Positions 56,309-64,000 of a stretch of DNA of 64,000 bases are shown here, piece after piece. Both the position numbers and the translations under genes were made by a program. The DNA is from Streptomyces sp. A2-16 (GTDB lineage Bacteria > Actinomycetota > Actinomycetes > Streptomycetales > Streptomycetaceae): positions 5,518,001-5,582,000 of the forward strand of contig NZ_CP063808.1 in NCBI RefSeq assembly GCF_018128905.1, in the 5' to 3' direction. The stretch's first letter is position 1. The number at the start of each line of letters is the position of its first letter. The notes beneath the pieces are model-generated. The model ran no database searches, was not told where the DNA came from, and was given only the letters and a program-made list of their open reading frames with translations.

Positions 56309-57133
56309 ATGACCGTCCGCAAGAACCAGGCCACCCTGACCGCCGACGAGAAGCGGCGGTTCGTCGCCGCCGTCCTGGAGCTGAAGCGCAGCGGCCGCTA
56401 CGACACGTTCGTCACCACGCACAACGGCTTCATCATGTCCGACACCGACAACGGCGAGCGCACCGGTCACCGTTCGCCCTCCTTCCTGCCCTGGCACCGC
56501 AGGTTCCTGCTCGACTTCGAGCGCGCCCTGCAGTCGGTGGACGCCTCGGTGGCACTCCCCTACTGGGACTGGAGCACCGACCGCAGCCCGCGCGCCTCGC
56601 TGTGGGGTCCCGACTTCCTCGGCGGCACCGGGCGCAGCCGGGACGGGCGGGTGACGGACGGCCCGTTCGCCGCCGACAGCGGCGACTGGCCCATCAACGT
56701 GCGGGTCGACGCCCGTACGTATCTCAGACGCTCCCTCGGCGCCGGCGTACGGGACCTGCCGACCCGGGCCGAGGTGGAGTCGGTGCTGTCCATGGCGACG
56801 TACGACATGGCGCCCTGGAACAGCGCGTCGGACGGCTTCCGCAACCATCTGGAGGGCTGGCGCGGGGTCAATCTGCACAACCGGGTCCATGTCTGGGTGG
56901 GCGGGCAGATGGCGACCGGGGTCTCCCCCAACGATCCGGTGTTCTGGCTCCACCACGCCTTCGTGGACAAGCTGTGGGCCCGGTGGCAGCGCAGGCATCC
57001 GGACTCCCGCTATCTGCCGGCCGCCGGAACACCCGATGTCGTCGATCTCGACGAGACCATGAGGCCGTGGAACGACGTGCGCCCCTCCGACCTCCTCGAC
57101 CACACACCCCACTACACCTTCGACACCGAATAA
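56309..57133 (+). CDS. melC2: Tyrosinase MelC2
   Basis: A 274-aa type 3 copper monophenol oxidase, very close in length and sequence to the 273-aa S. glaucescens enzyme. The first copper is held by His38, His54 and His63 (VTTHNGF, ERTGHRSPSF, LPWHRRFL), the second by the His pair in NLHNRVHVWVGGQ and the His in VFWLHHAFVDKLW. It oxidises tyrosine to DOPA and dopaquinone, giving melanin outside the cell. It has no signal peptide of its own and depends on MelC1 for export. TTGGAG precedes the ATG. All six copper ligands are present, so it should be active. Confidence 0.97.
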   Translation: MTVRKNQATLTADEKRRFVAAVLELKRSGRYDTFVTTHNGFIMSDTDNGERTGHRSPSFLPWHRRFLLDFERALQSVDASVALPYWDWSTDRSPRASLWGPDFLGGTGRSRDGRVTDGPFAADSGDWPINVRVDARTYLRRSLGAGVRDLPTRAEVESVLSMATYDMAPWNSASDGFRNHLEGWRGVNLHNRVHVWVGGQMATGVSPNDPVFWLHHAFVDKLWARWQRRHPDSRYLPAAGTPDVVDLDETMRPWNDVRPSDLLDHTPHYTFDTE

Positions 57134-57148
57134 GAGTCGTCTTGCGTC

Positions 57149-57174
57149 GGTTTGCCGTCCAGGCCGCGCGGTAC
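57149..57174 (+). promoter_or_regulatory. Near-match sigma-B-type promoter of the SRPBCC gene
   Basis: GGTT 57149-57152, sixteen bases, CGGTAC 57169-57174: one mismatch to GNNT-N14-16-GGGTAC. The start would be near 57181, giving a 33-base leader with a strong ribosome binding site. The gap after melC2 shows no terminator. Confidence 0.3.
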
Positions 57175-57213
57175 CCGCGCCGCACACCGAGAAGACGAAG
57201 GAGGGATTCACCC

Positions 57214-57666
57214 GTGTCGCAGGTCGAGGAATCCATCGAGGTCGGCGTGCCGGTGCACACCGCCTACAACCAGTGGACGCAGTTCGAGACGTTCCCCGAG
57301 TTCATGAGCGGGGTCGAGCGCATCGAACAGCGCACCGACACGCTCACGCACTGGGTGACCAACGTCCACGGGGTGCACAAGGAGTTCGACGCGGAGATCA
57401 CGGAGCAGATCCCGGACGAGCGGGTCGCGTGGACCACGATCACCGGCGATGCCAAGCAGGCCGGCGCGGTGACCTTCCACCGGCTCGACGAGACCCACAC
57501 CAAGGTGATGCTCCAGATGGACTTCCATCCGGACAGCATCACCGAGAAGGTGGGCGACAAGCTCGGCTTCGTGAAGCGCCAGACCAAGAGCGACCTGGAG
57601 CGCTTCAAGACGTTCATCGAGGAGCGCGGCCGCGAGACCGGCGAGTGGCGCGGGGCGGTCATCTAA
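57214..57666 (+). CDS. SRPBCC family protein (polyketide cyclase/dehydrase-like)
   Basis: A 150-aa small soluble protein of the START/Bet v1-like SRPBCC superfamily. The opening VEESIEVGVPVHTAYNQWTQ and FPEFMSGVERIEQR, then DEETH-type strands (VTFHRLDETHTKVMLQMDFH) and a long C-terminal helix (ERFKTFIEERGRETGEWRG), are characteristic of the membrane-stress cyclase/dehydrase type. It should bind a hydrophobic ligand. Related genes are often general-stress-induced in streptomycetes, in agreement with the possible sigma-B-type promoter upstream. The start is GTG 57214 with AAGGAGGGA. It is a different transcription unit from melC in all likelihood. Confidence 0.9.
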   Translation: MSQVEESIEVGVPVHTAYNQWTQFETFPEFMSGVERIEQRTDTLTHWVTNVHGVHKEFDAEITEQIPDERVAWTTITGDAKQAGAVTFHRLDETHTKVMLQMDFHPDSITEKVGDKLGFVKRQTKSDLERFKTFIEERGRETGEWRGAVI

Positions 57667-57689
57667 CCCGTCGACGCTGCGACCGGGCG

Positions 57690-58376
57690 CTAACCGGCCG
57701 CTTCCGTACGGCACTCCGGGTGCCCCCAGCCCTGCGTGTTCTTGGCGATGGGCTCGCCCGCCGCGTAAGGACGTCCGCACAGACACCGGCCGGGGAACTT
57801 GGCCTTGATCGTACGTGAGGACGAACCACCGCTCCGCTTGGGCGACTTGGCCCGGGCGGGGCGGTCGGTCTTTTTCGGGGTGTCCGGCGACGGCGGCGGA
57901 GGGGGCGAGCCCAGTTCGCTGCTCGCGGGCTCCTGGACGATCGCCGCCTGGCTGGCCGCGCGGTCGGCGAAGTCGTTGAGCGGATCGCCGTCGACCTGGT
58001 GGGCGGGGACGTAACGGAACTCGACCGAACGGCCGTCGAGCAGTTCGTCGATCCGTACGACGAGGTCCTGGTTGGCGACCGGCTTACCCGCGGAGGTCTT
58101 CCAGCCGTTGCGCTTCCAGCCGGGCAGCCAGGTGGTGACGGCCTTCATGGCGTACTGGGAGTCCATCCGGATCTCCAGCGGCACGTCCGGGTCGGTCGCG
58201 GTCAGCAGCCGCTCCAGGGCGGTGAGTTCGGCGACGTTGTTGGTCGCCCGGCCGAGCGGGCCGGCCTCCCAGCGCTCGGGCGTCTGCGACTCGTCGGCGA
58301 TGACCCAGGCCCAGGCCGCAGGTCCCGGATTCCCCTTCGAAGCCCCGTCGCACGCGGCCACCAGTCGTTCACGCAT
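57690..58376 (-). CDS. rnhA: Ribonuclease HI with Cys-rich C-terminal extension
   Basis: A 228-aa protein. Residues 1-140 form RNase HI: first catalytic Asp in VAACDGASKGNPGPAAW, Glu in NNVAELTALERLL, second Asp in LEIRMDSQYAMKAV and the last acidic site in NDFADRAASQA. It degrades the RNA strand of RNA-DNA hybrids. A Pro/Ser/Lys-rich linker (SPPPPPSPDTPKKTD) leads to a C-terminal segment with CLCGRPYAAGEPI and WGHPECR, whose Cys and His could bind zinc. Standard RNase HI ends near residue 155, so this tail is an addition. ATG at 58376 and ATG at 58388 are both possible starts; neither has a clear ribosome binding site. Confidence 0.9.
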   Translation of the reverse strand: MRERLVAACDGASKGNPGPAAWAWVIADESQTPERWEAGPLGRATNNVAELTALERLLTATDPDVPLEIRMDSQYAMKAVTTWLPGWKRNGWKTSAGKPVANQDLVVRIDELLDGRSVEFRYVPAHQVDGDPLNDFADRAASQAAIVQEPASSELGSPPPPPSPDTPKKTDRPARAKSPKRSGGSSSRTIKAKFPGRCLCGRPYAAGEPIAKNTQGWGHPECRTEAAG

Positions 58377-58388
58377 GCGCTCGATCAT

Positions 58389-58954
58389 GCCATGAGCGGA
58401 CGGCCGCCCGTTCACCCCACCAGGTGCGCAGCGGTCAGTCGGCCCCCGGCCGCCGCTACCGCATGGTCGTCCACACCGGTGTCGGTGCGAGGACACCCAG
58501 CTGGGCCGCGGCGGGCCGGGAGTTCGACGGCGTCGTGGCGGGGAGCGTCCGGCTCTGGATCAGCCCGGTCGCCGGTGCCGCCCCGGTGCTGCGGGCGGAG
58601 GCCGGCACACCCTCTTCCGGCACGCCCTCTTCCGGAGCGCCTTCCAGTCGGCGGACGACGTGGCCGGGGCGTCCACCGAGGCCTCCGCCCGCGCCCTGCC
58701 GACCTGTCGTTCGGCCGGAGCCGGACGGACAACCGGCCCGGGCGCCTGTGCGGCCGTCTGTCGCCCGGCGGTCGAGGGACCCTCGAGGCGTTCACGGATC
58801 CGTCGAGCCGAAGGAGTGGCGCTGCGAGTGGGACCGGGCGCGCAGCCGTGAGGCGTGGCTGGACCCGGTCCGCTCCCGGCGACCACGGGCGGTCGCCCGA
58901 CGGGAAGCTCGGCGCCCCGGTGATGCCGTCGACGCACTCGGCGGTGCGCTCCGG
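58389..58954 (+). other. 566-base gap, possibly a decayed gene
   Basis: No full gene is visible on either strand. Three short overlapping plus-strand frames (58464-58960 and neighbours) show gene-like G/C periodicity but no ribosome binding site, no recognisable domain and shifts of frame near 58620 and 58700. It may be a remnant broken by frameshifts, or plain GC-rich spacer. Confidence 0.3.
58606..58635 (+). repeat. 15-bp tandem duplication
   Basis: CACACCCTCTTCCGG (58606-58620) is followed at once by CACGCCCTCTTCCGG (58621-58635), differing at one base. Confidence 0.8.
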
Positions 58955-59755
58955 CTAGGGCACGTCGGAGATCTGGGGCATGTCGCCCTGGGTCGTGGTC
59001 ACGTCGATCACCGAGAAACTCGCGCCCTGCGGGTCGCTGAGGGCCGCGAACCGGCCGAAGGGCGAGTCCATCGGCCCGAACCTCAGGACGGCGCCGAGCT
59101 TGGTGGCGCGGGCCACCGCGTCGTCGCAGTCGGGGACCGAGAAGTAGACGTTGATGTAGGCCGGCACCTCGGGCGGGAAGTCGTCCGTCATCTTCATGCG
59201 GCCGAGCACGGTGTGGTCACCGAGGTTGAACATGCGGAAGTCGATCGCGTCGTCCTGCATCTGCCGGGCGGTGTAGCCGAAGACGGCCGGGAAGAAGGTG
59301 TCGGACTTCTCGGGGTCACGGGTGTAGATCTCGGCCCAGCAGTAAGCGCCCGGCTGCTCCGGCGGCGCCTCGAAGCCCTCGTGGGTGCCCGCCTGCCACA
59401 CACCGAAGACGACGCCGCTCGGGTCGCGCCCCAGGCACATCGTGCCGAAGTCGCCGACCTGCATGGGCTCCATGAGCACTTCGCCGCCGTGGTCACGGAT
59501 CCTGCCGGCGGTGGCGGCCGCGTCCGGCGAGGCGAGATACAGGCACCACTGCGACTGGCCCTCCTGTCCTGGCATCGGCGGAACGACGGCGGCGACCGCC
59601 TTGCCGTCCGCGTAGGCCTGCGTGTAGTTGCCGTACTCCGACGACGCGTCGCCGAAGGTCCAGCCGAGGACGTCGCCGTAGAAGCTCTTGGCTCCCTCGA
59701 CGTCACTGAACATCGCATCGGCCCAACAGGGGGTTCCCTCAGGTTGTACGGCCAT
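58955..59755 (-). CDS. Two-domain VOC (glyoxalase-like) protein
   Basis: A 266-aa protein with two vicinal oxygen chelate units. The first starts CWADAMFSDVEGAKSFYGDV and LGWTF, the second CWAEIYTRDPEKSDTFFPAV; each closes with a DPxGxxF-type strand (GRDPSGVVFGVWQ and LSDPQGASFSVI). This layout matches streptomycete hydroxylase-like or antibiotic-binding VOC proteins. Ligand and activity are unknown. The ATG lies at 59755. The gene stands alone between the gap at 58.4-58.9 kb and the STAS gene. Confidence 0.9.
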   Translation of the reverse strand: MAVQPEGTPCWADAMFSDVEGAKSFYGDVLGWTFGDASSEYGNYTQAYADGKAVAAVVPPMPGQEGQSQWCLYLASPDAAATAGRIRDHGGEVLMEPMQVGDFGTMCLGRDPSGVVFGVWQAGTHEGFEAPPEQPGAYCWAEIYTRDPEKSDTFFPAVFGYTARQMQDDAIDFRMFNLGDHTVLGRMKMTDDFPPEVPAYINVYFSVPDCDDAVARATKLGAVLRFGPMDSPFGRFAALSDPQGASFSVIDVTTTQGDMPQISDVP

Positions 59756-59816
59756 GATCGCGGCCCTTCCCGAATCGGTGGTCGGTCCGACTCCACACGC
59801 TAGTCACGGGTGCGCC

Positions 59817-60173
59817 CTACCGCGCGTCGAACAGCTCCAGCGTGCCGTGGGCGGCCAGCAGCCGCCGAGTGCCGGGGGTGCACAGCACGGAGAACGTCGC
59901 GCCGCCCTCCAGCACCCGGCGGCGCAGGCGCAGCAGCAGGTTGAGGCCCGTGGAGTCGACGAAGGCGACCGGGCGCAGGTCGACGACGTACGCCGGTGCG
60001 GCGAGGGCCACGAGGGAGTCGAGCCAGCAGCGCAGTCGGTGGGCGTTGGCGAGGTCGATCTCACCGTGGAGTTCGGCGAGGACCAGGCCGTCCGCGTCGC
60101 GCAGGAGGCCGTGGCCGGCGGGCGGTGGCGGCCAGGAGGCGGTGACGACGGGGCTCAGATCGTTGTCGTGCAC
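59817..60173 (-). CDS. STAS domain anti-sigma factor antagonist
   Basis: A 118-aa STAS protein. LAELHGEIDLANAHRLRCWL at about residues 35-54 and VVDLRPVAFVDSTGLNLLL at about 62-80 contain the conserved Asp-Ser-Thr-Gly-Leu site, whose Ser is phosphorylated by HATPase kinases in the SpoIIAA/RsbV family. It would release a sigma-B-type sigma factor from its anti-sigma factor. The start is GTG at 60173 with GGGGACGG upstream; a longer frame begins at 60257 but adds only an Arg-rich stretch. It could serve the sigma/anti-sigma pair at 2-3.5 kb, but streptomycetes have many such proteins. Confidence 0.87.
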   Translation of the reverse strand: MHDNDLSPVVTASWPPPPAGHGLLRDADGLVLAELHGEIDLANAHRLRCWLDSLVALAAPAYVVDLRPVAFVDSTGLNLLLRLRRRVLEGGATFSVLCTPGTRRLLAAHGTLELFDAR

Positions 60174-60403
60174 AGTGCCGTCCCCGCTGTCGTGCCGGCC
60201 GCTCGTCGGGGCCTGGCTCCGGCGCGGACGCGTGCGGCGGTTTCGCGATCCCCGCACCGCACGTGTCCGCGCCGGAACTCCCCCGGGCGGCTCCCCCTTG
60301 AACCGTGGTGCTTACTGTTCTACCTTCGCCACATGGTCTGGGCATCAACGCCCGCTCATCAGCGACACAACGGGCGGGTGCCGGGCGGGCCAGGTGATGC
60401 GGA

Positions 60404-61078
60404 ATGCGCCCGCACCTCGCCCTGATCGAGGACGAGCCCGACTTCGCACTGATGTGCCGTTCCTATCTGGAGCGGGCCGGATTCACCGTCACCTGGGCCA
60501 TGGACGCCCGCGCCGGAAAGTCCGTGCTGCACGAGAGCGGCGTCGACCTGGCGATCCTGGACCTGGGTCTCCCGGACGGCAGCGGCCTCGAGCTGCTGCG
60601 GGCGCTCAGGTCGACGAGCCGGCTCCCGGTCATCGTGGTCTCGGGCCGCGCCGCGGAGGCGGACCGGGTGGCGGGGCTGGAGATCGGCGCGGACGACTAC
60701 CTGGTCAAGCCGTTCTCCCAGCGTGAACTGGTGGCCCGTATCCACGCCGTCTTGCGCCGCTCGCGGCCGCCCGACGTCCCGACGGTGTTCCAGGCAGGCT
60801 CGCTCGTCGTCGACACGGCGGCGCGGCAGGCCTTTGTCGACGGCACCCCGCTGACCCTGCGCCCCAAGGAGTTCGCCCTGCTGGAGATGCTGGCCGCCGC
60901 GCCCGGCCGGGTGTTCTCGGCGGAGCAGCTCCTGGAGCGGATCTGGGGTTCGTCCTGGCAGCAGCCCGCGACCGTGGTCGAACACGTGTACCGACTGCGC
61001 GGAAAGCTCGCCGAACTGTCCGTCCTCGCCCCGCGGATCACCACCGTCCGCGGCTACGGTTACCGCCTCGACCCCTGA
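60404..61078 (+). CDS. OmpR-type response regulator
   Basis: A 224-aa two-component regulator. The acidic pocket is ALIEDEPDF, the phosphoacceptor Asp53 is in LAILDLGLPDGSGLE and the Lys is in DYLVKPFSQRELVARI. The winged-helix domain runs LTLRPKEFALLEMLAAAPGR to ITTVRGYGYRLDP. AGGTGATG precedes the ATG. The hybrid kinase gene follows 39 bases later on the same strand, so the two form a two-component pair. Confidence 0.93.
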   Translation: MRPHLALIEDEPDFALMCRSYLERAGFTVTWAMDARAGKSVLHESGVDLAILDLGLPDGSGLELLRALRSTSRLPVIVVSGRAAEADRVAGLEIGADDYLVKPFSQRELVARIHAVLRRSRPPDVPTVFQAGSLVVDTAARQAFVDGTPLTLRPKEFALLEMLAAAPGRVFSAEQLLERIWGSSWQQPATVVEHVYRLRGKLAELSVLAPRITTVRGYGYRLDP

Positions 61079-61117
61079 GACGGCGCGCTCCGAGACACCC
61101 GGCCAGGAGGTCCGCCC

Positions 61118-62779
61118 ATGCCCGACGCCCCGGACTTCCGGCGCCTGTTCGACTCGAACCTGTCCCCGTTGCTCGTGCTGACCCCCGACTTCGTCATCGT
61201 CGAGGTCAACCGCGCTTATCTGGCGGCCACGCGCACCGGGCGCGGCATCGTCGGGAGGCCGGTCTTCGAGGTGTTCCCCGACAATCCCGAGGACCCCTCG
61301 GCCGACGGCGTGGCCAATCTGCGGCGCTCCCTGGAGACGGTCGTGGCGAGCGGCCGTACGGACACCATGGCCCTGCAGCGCTACGACATCCCGGGCGACG
61401 AGGAGGGTGCCTTCGCCGAGCGGTACTGGAGCCCGGTCAACGCGCCGGTCCTGGACGACGAGGGGCGGGTGACGCACATCATCCACCGGGTCGAGGACGT
61501 CACGGAGTTCGTGCATCTGCGGCGGGTGGGGCGGGAGCAGCAGCGGGCCGTGGCCGACGCGCAGATGCGCGCGGAGGGCATGGAGATCGACCTGTTCGTG
61601 CGGGCGCGGGAGATCCGCGAGGTGAACGAGCAGCTGAGCCGGGTCAACGCCGAGCTGGACGCGGCGGGCCGCAGGCTGCGGGAGGAGCAGCGGGCCAAGG
61701 ACCGCTTCATCGCCACCCTCTCGCACGAGTTGCGCAACCCCCTCGCGGCCGCGACCGCGGCCACCGAACTGCTCGCCCTCGACATGCCGGAGGGGCATCC
61801 GGCGCTGGCCGTCCTGGAGCGGCAGCTCGGCACGCTGGCCCGGATGAGCAACGACCTCCTGGACGGCACCCGGGCGGTGACCGGGCGGCTGGAACTGGTG
61901 CGGGAACCGGTCGACCTGCGCTCGGTCGTGGACGGCGCCTGCGCGGACATCGGCGGCCTGTTCGCGCACGAGCACCGCACCCTCGACGTACGGCTGCCCG
62001 CGGCTCCCCTCGTCGTGGACGGCGACCGGCTGCGGCTCGCGCAGGTGCTGACGAACCTGCTGTCGAACGCGCTCAAGTACACCCGGCCGGGCGGCCGCAC
62101 CGAGGTGGAGCTCGCGGCCGGGGGCGGTCAGGCGCGGCTGGCTGTGCGGGACGACGGCATCGGCTTCGAGCCCGGTCAGGCCGAGGAACTGTTCGGGGTG
62201 TTCATGCGGGCCGCCCCCGCCGGCCCCGACACGCCGGAGGGCCTGGGTCTGGGGCTCGCCGTAGCGCGGACGATCACGGAACTGCACCACGGAAGGATCG
62301 GCGCGCGCAGCGACGGGCCCGGCCGGGGGGCGACGTTCACGGTGGTCCTGCCGACGACCGACTGCACGGCCCCGCCGCGCCCCCGGCCCACGGCCGCCCG
62401 GTCCGTGCACCGCCGGCTGTCCGTGCTGATCGTGGAGGACAACGAGGACCTGGCCGCGACCTACCACACGCTGCTGGAGCGGCAGGGCCACCGGGTGTCG
62501 ACCGTGCACACCGGGACCGCCGCGCTCGCCGCGACCGAGGCGCAGGCGTTCGACGTCGTCCTGTGCGACCTGGGGTTGTCTGACATCGACGGCTACACGG
62601 TCGCCCGCCGGGTACGGGGCCGGCCGGGCGGTGAGCGGCCGCGGCTCATCGCGGTCTCCGGCTTCAGCCAGGGCACCGACCGGGCGCTGTCCCGGGCGGC
62701 CGGGTTCGACGCCCATCTGACCAAGCCGCTGCCGCTGACCGAGCTGATGGACGTCCTGGAGCGTCCGGAAGGCGACTGA
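61118..62779 (+). CDS. Hybrid sensor kinase (PAS-HisKA-HATPase-REC)
   Basis: A 553-aa soluble hybrid kinase. A PAS domain lies at about residues 5-130 (LVLTPDFVIVEVNRAYLAAT, then RYWSPVNAPVLDDEGRVTHI). A coiled coil at about 150-195 (REIREVNEQLSRVNAELDAA) links to HisKA (FIATLSHELRNPLAAATAAT), and HATPase with N-box LLSNALKYTRPGG and EGLGLGLAVARTI follows. From about 430 a receiver domain occurs (LSVLIVEDNEDLAATY, phosphoacceptor Asp in VVLCDLGLSDIDGYTV, Lys in AHLTKPLPLTEL). It has no membrane helix, so the signal is intracellular. CAGGAGG precedes the ATG. It can pass phosphate to the OmpR-type regulator upstream directly or via its own receiver. Confidence 0.93.
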   Translation: MPDAPDFRRLFDSNLSPLLVLTPDFVIVEVNRAYLAATRTGRGIVGRPVFEVFPDNPEDPSADGVANLRRSLETVVASGRTDTMALQRYDIPGDEEGAFAERYWSPVNAPVLDDEGRVTHIIHRVEDVTEFVHLRRVGREQQRAVADAQMRAEGMEIDLFVRAREIREVNEQLSRVNAELDAAGRRLREEQRAKDRFIATLSHELRNPLAAATAATELLALDMPEGHPALAVLERQLGTLARMSNDLLDGTRAVTGRLELVREPVDLRSVVDGACADIGGLFAHEHRTLDVRLPAAPLVVDGDRLRLAQVLTNLLSNALKYTRPGGRTEVELAAGGGQARLAVRDDGIGFEPGQAEELFGVFMRAAPAGPDTPEGLGLGLAVARTITELHHGRIGARSDGPGRGATFTVVLPTTDCTAPPRPRPTAARSVHRRLSVLIVEDNEDLAATYHTLLERQGHRVSTVHTGTAALAATEAQAFDVVLCDLGLSDIDGYTVARRVRGRPGGERPRLIAVSGFSQGTDRALSRAAGFDAHLTKPLPLTELMDVLERPEGD

Positions 62780-62862
62780 AACCGCGCCGTGCGTCTTCCC
62801 CCCTGGGCCCGGCTGTGCTTGCCTGGGGAACCGTTTTTCGGCGACCGGGGCGGGAGTCGCGC

Positions 62863-63762
62863 ATGCGGACACCGTGGATCGTGGGGTTGTTGGCCGCAGT
62901 CCTGCTGCTCGGCGCCTGCGGCGACCCCTCGGACGGACCGGAGACCGCGCCGCCGACCCCGGACGTCTCGCGAGCGGCCACCACGCACCAGCGCGCCCAG
63001 TCCGCGCCGAGCGCCTCCGCGGCCGTCGTCGCCCCCAAGGTGCTGTACCTCGGCGACTCGCTCGCCACGGAGGCCCAGCAGGTCCTCGGGCAGGAGCTGC
63101 GCCGGGAGCTGCGGGCGACGTACACGAGCGCGCCGTACTCGGGGACCACGCCGTGCGACTACCTGGAGGGCACCGGCAAGAAGTCGCTGGTGCCCGACCG
63201 CGACAAGGCGGCCGCGCTGGTCCGGGCGCGGCACCCGGACGTCGTGGTGCTGCAGTTCTGGGGCAACGCGTGGGGCTACACGTGGTGCATGGACGGGATC
63301 AGCCATGCCGCCTCGCCGCAGAGGTACTTCAGCAGGTACCGGGCCGACCTTCGCCGGCTGACCGACCAGATCGCGGCGGCGGGCGGTGGGCATCGGCCGC
63401 GGATCGTGTGGGTGGCGCAGGGCCCGGACCCGATCACCCCGGACCGGGTCCGGCGTGTGAACGAGCTCTACGAGGAGCAGGCGGCCGCCTCGGGGGACGT
63501 GGTCGCGGACGCGGGTGCGACGGTGGCGCCCGGCGGATCCCGGTACACCTGGGTGCAGTACCTGCCCTGCACCTCCGACGAGCGCGAGCACGCCGGCTAC
63601 TGCACCCAGCCGGACCGGGACCGGACCGCCCTGCACCTCGACAAGGACTACCTGCACTTCTGTCTGGCGCCCACGACGTCCACGCCCCGGCCCTGCCCGG
63701 TCCGCTCCCCCGGCATCCTGCGGATGGCCCGGGAGATCACACGGGTGATCGGCTCGTCCTGA
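62863..63762 (+). CDS. SGNH-like lipoprotein
   Basis: A 299-aa exported lipoprotein: the signal ends in lipobox LLLGAC (Cys at about residue 19), followed by a Pro/Ala/Ser/Thr-rich spacer. The catalytic-type block VLYLGDSLATEAQQ near residue 60-73 contains the nucleophile Ser, and VVVLQFWGNAW provides the Gly-Asn block. The expected C-terminal Asp-x-x-His appears as LHLDKDYLHFC. This resembles SGNH-hydrolase lipoproteins that modify surface glycans or lipids. The ATG at 62863 has CGGGAG upstream. It lies 83 bases after the hybrid kinase. Confidence 0.85.
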   Translation: MRTPWIVGLLAAVLLLGACGDPSDGPETAPPTPDVSRAATTHQRAQSAPSASAAVVAPKVLYLGDSLATEAQQVLGQELRRELRATYTSAPYSGTTPCDYLEGTGKKSLVPDRDKAAALVRARHPDVVVLQFWGNAWGYTWCMDGISHAASPQRYFSRYRADLRRLTDQIAAAGGGHRPRIVWVAQGPDPITPDRVRRVNELYEEQAAASGDVVADAGATVAPGGSRYTWVQYLPCTSDEREHAGYCTQPDRDRTALHLDKDYLHFCLAPTTSTPRPCPVRSPGILRMAREITRVIGSS

Positions 63763-63764
63763 GG

Positions 63765-63808
63765 GGAGATCCGAGTCCAGGGGATCCGAACCCCGGGATC
63801 CGAGCCCG
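63765..63808 (+). repeat. Three tandem GGGATCCGA-type repeats
   Basis: GGAGATCCGAGTCCAG, GGGATCCGAACCCC and GGGATCCGAGCCCG follow one another between the stop at 63762 and the convergent gene end at 63817. The units are 14-16 bases long. Confidence 0.65.
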
Positions 63809-63816
63809 CTCGCGGC

Positions 63817-64000
63817 TCACTCGCCCGCGTATGCCTTGTCCAGGGCCGCGATGTCGAACTTGCTCATCGCCATGAACGCCTTCATCACGCGGGCCGACCT
63901 CGCCGGGTCCGGGTCGGTGATCATGGCCTGGAGCCGGTCCGGCACGACCTGCCAGGACAAGCCGTACCTGTCCTTGAGCCAACCGCAGGGGCCGGGCTCG
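63817..64000 (-). CDS. C-terminal end of a VOC/PhnB-like protein
   Basis: A minus-strand frame runs from the window edge to TGA at 63817-63819 (61 codons seen). It contains GPCGWLKDRYGLSWQVVP, the signature of the PhnB/3-demethylubiquinone-methyltransferase-like VOC family, followed by ARSARVMKAFMAMSKFDIAA and the common C-terminus KAYAG. The rest of the gene is outside. It converges on the SGNH lipoprotein gene. Confidence 0.85.
   Translation of the reverse strand, partial: EPGPCGWLKDRYGLSWQVVPDRLQAMITDPDPARSARVMKAFMAMSKFDIAALDKAYAGE

Overview
The window is high-GC DNA from a Streptomyces-like actinomycete chromosome. Supporting signs are strong third-position G/C bias, frequent GTG starts, GGAGG-type ribosome binding sites and the gene content: a WhiB-like protein, an SsgA-like protein, sigma-B-family sigma and anti-sigma genes, the melC1-melC2 tyrosinase pair, and DUF1206, DUF5133, DUF4032 and DUF6328 proteins. 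I see no tRNA, rRNA, CRISPR array, insertion sequence or phage gene. It reads as accessory but resident chromosome: mostly stress response, signalling, secreted enzymes and small regulator/transporter modules.

Layout. 1-4.7 kb: tail of an unassigned gene, then a minus-strand stress locus (anti-sigma-type ATPase, SigB/SigF-type sigma factor, DUF5133, DUF1206, hypothetical), a small plus-strand gene behind a sigma-B-like promoter, a possible small RNA with a strong terminator, and a cNMP-domain protein. 4.7-10.2 kb: MFS exporter, divergent LysE exporter/LysR regulator, TetR regulator divergent from a saccharopine-dehydrogenase-like enzyme, and a WhiB-like protein. 10.3-17.9 kb: L,D-transpeptidase lipoprotein with an OmpR-type two-component system, M1 peptidase, DUF488, and a TetR-controlled FAD dehydrogenase. 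17.9-22.1 kb: AlkB-like dioxygenase, MBL hydrolase, DUF4032 kinase-like protein, universal stress protein, VOC protein. 22.2-28.8 kb: three translationally overlapping genes (response regulator fused to a thioredoxin-reductase-like flavoprotein, cNMP-domain histidine kinase, UBP zinc finger), then a large LuxR-type ATPase regulator. 28.8-35.4 kb: ROK regulator, GH27, GH95 and SGNH esterase, a secreted glycan-degrading operon. 35.4-38.9 kb: serine hydrolase, TerD-CAP-CAP fusion, AIM24 protein. 39-42.1 kb: TPR protein coupled to a GGPP-synthase-like prenyltransferase, then a threonine-dehydratase-like enzyme. 42.3-50.4 kb: membrane-anchored pseudokinase, serine hydrolase, F420-type oxidoreductase, unknown 371-aa protein, SsgA-like protein, two membrane proteins, aldo/keto reductase. 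50.5-55.6 kb: Tat-exported VAO-type flavin oxidase, TetR-MFS efflux pair with twin operators, aromatic-ring-type FAD monooxygenase. 55.9-64 kb: melC1-melC2, SRPBCC, RNase HI with a Cys-rich tail, VOC protein, STAS protein, OmpR regulator plus hybrid kinase, SGNH lipoprotein, and the end of another VOC gene.

How parts work together. Several gene pairs carry their own readable control DNA: inverted repeats lie between lysE and lysR, in front of two TetR genes, over the ROK promoter and over the MFS-TetR promoter. Two promoters match the published S. coelicolor SigB pattern (GNNT, 14-16 bases, GGGTAC) and could be read by the sigma factor encoded here or a paralogue. The best candidate for a little-described system is the three-gene overlapping unit at 22.25-25.74 kb, where a redox-flavoprotein fold lacking the catalytic CxxC is fused to a receiver domain and translated together with a soluble kinase and a UBP zinc-finger protein. 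All functions are read from sequence motifs; no database search was possible.
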